DNA from: an uncultured Actinomycetes bacterium
GTDB lineage: Bacteria; Actinomycetota; Acidimicrobiia; Acidimicrobiales; Ilumatobacteraceae
NCBI GenBank assembly: GCA_903858075.1
Contig: CAIOHI010000344.1
Location: 1 to 7,989 of the forward strand
Reading direction: 5' to 3'
Length of the DNA stretch: 7,989 nucleotides
In this document: piece by piece, positions 6,017-7,989 of the stretch
Layout of the letters: each line of letters opens with the position of its first letter
Numbering within the stretch: position 1 is the first letter of the stretch
The notes under the pieces: generated by a model
Told to the model about the DNA's origin: nothing
Databases searched by the model: none
What the model saw: only the letters and a program-made list of their open reading frames with translations
Translations under genes and position numbers: made by a program

Positions 6017-6763
6017 CTACCTTACGAATTTTGTTGTTGGTAAACCGACACGGACGCTGACCCCAGGCGAAAAAAGTGCATGGACATCACCCTGTGGTGC
6101 GGGTAAACCAGCAGCTTGCACTAAGGAATCGTTGAGCTGCAGCACTTTTGCATTTCGCAATGGCCACGGTTCATGCGACACGGGGGCGTAGCGAATATTT
6201 TTACGGAGCGTTTGGGAATACAGCCCCCATCGTGCCGAGAGAAAATGTTCAAAGTCACTCGGTGCCTCAATTTCGCTCCCAACCTCAATGCGCATTTCTG
6301 TAGAGGCTTCTAACCCACTTGGCCATCGCCTTTGTACATGTGTTTCCACAATTGATGTGTTGCCGACCTGCTCAACACCATGAGTCACTTTGCCAAAGCA
6401 ATATGGCAATGAATACGTTGTGCGCGCGACCACTGTCGGCAAGATCCGATTGATATCGAGAGAAAAGAACCACACTCCCGGAATGCCATTGCGAATGACA
6501 TAGGTGCGCACATTCACTTCGGGGAAAGTTCCTAAATATGGCACTGCAGGAAGGTGTGGTACTCCAATGCCTCGCATTTGAAAGGGAATCAGACCCACGT
6601 ACGCATTCCCCGCAAATGTGTCGACCAGTAAACCCTCAGGTAATAACGACTGCACTTGTTCTGGCTCGTACGCCCAATGCAGATAGACGAGGTTTTCCCA
6701 TTTCTGCACCATGACCGCACGCTTCACCGGCACTGGGCACTCGGCTCGAGACATGCGCGTCAT
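6017..6763 (-). CDS. DUF2071 (YqjF-like) protein of unknown function
   Basis: From the ATG at 6763 the protein has 248 residues, about the family's usual length. Landmarks in order are LLPEGLLVDTFAGNAYVGLI (40-59), FPEVNVRTYVI (80-90), GVWFFSLD (96-103), TTYSLPY (115-121), FLSARWGLYS (174-183), HEPWPLRNA (197-205) and FSPGVSVRVG (231-240), the pattern of the DUF2071/COG3361 group. It is predicted soluble. The family fold is thought to resemble acetoacetate decarboxylase, but no reaction is established and I do not assign one. The start is fixed by an ATGA overlap with the stop of the upstream membrane protein, with AGG five bases before it; an in-frame start at 6829 would run 70 bases into that gene and adds residues unlike the family. 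It probably forms an operon with its neighbours. Confidence 0.85.
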   Translation of the reverse strand: MTRMSRAECPVPVKRAVMVQKWENLVYLHWAYEPEQVQSLLPEGLLVDTFAGNAYVGLIPFQMRGIGVPHLPAVPYLGTFPEVNVRTYVIRNGIPGVWFFSLDINRILPTVVARTTYSLPYCFGKVTHGVEQVGNTSIVETHVQRRWPSGLEASTEMRIEVGSEIEAPSDFEHFLSARWGLYSQTLRKNIRYAPVSHEPWPLRNAKVLQLNDSLVQAAGLPAPQGDVHALFSPGVSVRVGLPTTKFVR

Positions 6764-7188
6764 GTGGCCTGCAACAACATGATTGCCAACAGCACACCAC
6801 GCAGGGTCCATGCAATAGTGCGTGGCCAATTAGTACGTACTAGTTGGTGCCCAATATCTTCTGTTGGCGCCAGTGCCATTTTTTCATGCAGAGGCACCGA
6901 GAGAAATATGGTGCTCCCTAGTGCAATAGCTAAAAGAAAGCCACCCATAAAAGGCAACGCAGAGTTCACACCGTTTGGTAAGTCAAAAACGAGCCACAAG
7001 GTTGTTACTCCTTCGGCAGCCATTGGGAGCCCCACAACCCAGCCTGTTCGACGTTGGTGTTCTACTGCAATTTCAGACGCACGGTCGATACCAATAGTTG
7101 CGAGGAGTGGGTAATGCACCAACTGCACGAACCAAATAACGCCAACCATTACACACGTAGCAAGTGCATTTATAACAAGAGGTGCCAT
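6760..7188 (-). CDS. Four-helix integral membrane protein, unrecognised
   Basis: A 142-residue protein with four predicted transmembrane helices (about 4-26, 49-70, 76-98 and 121-139). I cannot name the family with confidence; the layout is reminiscent of small DUF1772-like membrane proteins. Polar or charged residues lie near the membrane borders in a way that looks conserved rather than random: H25 in QLVHYP, E43-H-Q-R-R-T48, P55-M-A-A-E59, and the final N120-W-P-R-T-I-A-W-T-L-R130. The ATG at 7188 is preferred because AGGG lies 8 bases upstream; a GTG at 7197 would add MTC. Its stop overlaps the DUF2071 start (ATGA), so the two are translationally coupled and may act together. It heads the minus-strand gene run and diverges from the AhpD-like gene across 32 bases. 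Confidence 0.75.
   Translation of the reverse strand: MAPLVINALATCVMVGVIWFVQLVHYPLLATIGIDRASEIAVEHQRRTGWVVGLPMAAEGVTTLWLVFDLPNGVNSALPFMGGFLLAIALGSTIFLSVPLHEKMALAPTEDIGHQLVRTNWPRTIAWTLRGVLLAIMLLQAT
7148..7176 (+). promoter_or_regulatory. Candidate promoter of the AhpD-like gene
   Basis: ATTACA (7148-7153, 4 of 6) is followed by a 17-base spacer and TATAAC (7171-7176, 5 of 6). Transcription would start near 7183, about 38 bases before the ATG at 7221. The site lies inside the 5' end of the divergent membrane-protein gene, which is reasonable because the gap between the genes is only 32 bases. Confidence 0.4.
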
Positions 7189-7193
7189 ACAGG

Positions 7194-7206
7194 TCACCCT
7201 AGGTGA
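7194..7206. repeat. Short dyad TCACC-CTA-GGTGA in the divergent gap
   Basis: Five-base arms (7194-7198 and 7202-7206) flank CTA in the 32-bp gap between the membrane-protein and AhpD-like genes. The site overlaps the AGGGTG ribosome-binding sequence of the minus-strand gene. It may be an operator half-site pair, but arms this short occur by chance. Confidence 0.25.
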
Positions 7207-7220
7207 GGCAGACTAAGAAC

Positions 7221-7604
7221 ATGAACAGCAGCGAGCAACATGACCACGGTAATAGCGAAAGTCACTCGTACGGGAAAGACGTGCAAAGTGAACTTGCGCC
7301 ACTCACTAAAGATCTGCGCAACGCAATTCCCGATGTTTATAAAGGATTCGGTGAAATGCACGCGGCTGCTTTCAAGCCCGGCGCGCTCGATGCCAAAACG
7401 AAAGAACTTATTGCACTCGCCATTGCTGTTTCTGTTCGCTGTGACGGGTGCATTGCAGCACACGCCAAAGGTGCAGCACGCAATGGCGCAACTGAAGCCG
7501 AGGTTGCAGAAACGTTGGGGGTCACCATTTCAATGAACGGTGGCCCAGCAACCGTGTATGGCCCACGAGCCTTTGCCGCCTTTAAAGAATTTGCTGCAAA
7601 ATAA
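7221..7604 (+). CDS. AhpD-like / carboxymuconolactone-decarboxylase-family protein
   Basis: A 127-residue all-helical protein. Counted from the GTG at 7203, it shows the AhpD-type active site E68-x11-C80-D-G-C83-x3-H87, in the segment TKELIALAIAVSVRCDGC; then ARNGATEAEVAETLGVTI (92-109) and GGPATVYGPRA (113-123) complete the family core. Proteins with this CxxC and His act in thiol-disulfide exchange (AhpD supports AhpC peroxidase), while true carboxymuconolactone decarboxylases lack the CxxC, so an alkylhydroperoxidase-like role is favoured. The N-terminus is a polar His-rich extension (SSEQHDHGNSESHSYGK) not typical of the core domain. I chose the ATG at 7221; a GTG at 7203 is possible and neither has a good Shine-Dalgarno. 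A peroxiredoxin lies about 2 kb away on the other strand, a possible partner. The downstream LysE-type gene converges with a 3-base gap. Confidence 0.88.
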   Translation: MNSSEQHDHGNSESHSYGKDVQSELAPLTKDLRNAIPDVYKGFGEMHAAAFKPGALDAKTKELIALAIAVSVRCDGCIAAHAKGAARNGATEAEVAETLGVTISMNGGPATVYGPRAFAAFKEFAAK

Positions 7605-7607
7605 CTG

Positions 7608-7989
7608 TTACTTTTTGCTTCCTACCGAAGCTGTACCTGCAACAAGACCCAGCAGAATAAATACACTGCCCGCAACCCAACGCTGAACAAAAGGCAATGC
7701 GCGACCACGCAACAACACAGTGCGCAATGAACTTGCAGTCAGTGCATAAGCACTATCGGTCACACAGCCAATTGCCACAAACACAAGACCGAGTACCAAT
7801 GCTTGGAACCAAGCAGATCCCTTATCGGGGTCAATGAACTGTGGCAAAAAAGATAAAAAGAACAACGCCACCTTTGGATTCAGCGTGTTCACTACAAAAC
7901 CTTGAATAAAAGCCTTACGAGGTGGCATGGTGGTGAGCGTGGCGTTCATTGCAGTTGGTCGACGCAAAAGTGTTCGAGCGCCAATGAAA
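7608..7989 (-). CDS. LysE/RhtB-family amino-acid exporter, C-terminal 126 residues (N-terminus beyond window)
   Basis: The open minus-strand frame continues to the window edge (first visible residues FIGARTLLRRP), so the TTG at 7967 is only an internal codon and the gene is partial. Complete family members have about 205-210 residues; about 80 are missing here. The visible part begins at the end of the third family helix and contains the diagnostic GFVVNTLNPKVALFFLSF segment followed by LPQFIDP. Two more hydrophobic stretches follow (roughly LVLGLVFVAIGCVTDSAYAL and VAGSVFILLGLVAGT), and a basic GSKK end. Such proteins export amino acids or related small metabolites from the cytoplasm by proton antiport. 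The substrate cannot be read from sequence. It converges with the AhpD-like gene. Confidence 0.88.
   Translation of the reverse strand, partial: FIGARTLLRRPTAMNATLTTMPPRKAFIQGFVVNTLNPKVALFFLSFLPQFIDPDKGSAWFQALVLGLVFVAIGCVTDSAYALTASSLRTVLLRGRALPFVQRWVAGSVFILLGLVAGTASVGSKK

Noticed and set aside
6656..7114. 152-codon plus-strand open frame
   Set aside because: It spans the junction of the DUF2071 and membrane-protein genes on the opposite strand; both of those are well supported and this frame shows no recognisable motif.
7596..7618. AT-rich hairpin at the convergent ends of the AhpD-like and LysE-like genes
   Set aside because: Six pairs (GCAAAA with TTTTGC), a two-base bulge and three more AT pairs is too weak to call, though its position over both stop codons would suit a bidirectional terminator.

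Overview
The window looks like a compact, gene-dense bacterial chromosome segment with base composition near 50% GC by eye. It most likely comes from an actinobacterium; a freshwater or marine Acidimicrobiia-like lineage would fit, but that placement is inference. The support is the mix of families (Prx5-type peroxiredoxin, YqjF-like DUF2071 protein, AhpD-like protein, PadR-type regulator), several starts without a clear Shine-Dalgarno sequence, and ATGA stop/start overlaps. I see no rRNA, tRNA, CRISPR array, insertion sequence or phage gene, and no gene-free stretch above about 105 bases.

Layout. (1) 1-1655, minus: the first 551 residues of a secreted protein with a signal peptide, a carboxypeptidase-regulatory-like domain and degenerate Asp-box (BNR, beta-propeller) repeats; its C-terminus lies outside the window. 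Its leader carries a perfect 9-bp inverted repeat. (2) 1761-2525, minus: a regulator joining an N-terminal PadR winged helix to a C-terminal Mop/TOBE molybdate-binding domain. (3) 2587-4828, plus: modA-modB-modC, a complete molybdate ABC importer with 4-base ATGA overlaps at both junctions. The 61-bp divergent gap between (2) and (3) holds a perfect 21-bp palindrome plus a third half-site, the likely operator. (4) 4833-7188, minus: a probable operon reading 4-TM membrane protein, DUF2071 protein, HAD hydrolase, Prx5-like peroxiredoxin. (5) 7221-7604, plus: an AhpD/carboxymuconolactone-decarboxylase-like protein, divergent from the operon. (6) 7608-7989, minus: the C-terminal part of a LysE/RhtB-type exporter, cut by the window edge.

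How the genes work together. The central unit reads as a self-contained molybdate module. The lipoprotein ModA captures oxyanion, ModB and ModC import it, and the PadR-Mop protein probably senses intracellular molybdate and represses from the shared gap, as ModE does in proteobacteria but on a different DNA-binding scaffold. ModC is short and lacks the C-terminal Mop/TOBE domain of E. coli ModC, so the only visible oxyanion-sensing domain is in the regulator. The right half pairs a peroxiredoxin with an AhpD-like CxxC protein at the two ends of a divergent cluster. A shared thiol/peroxide role is possible but unproven.
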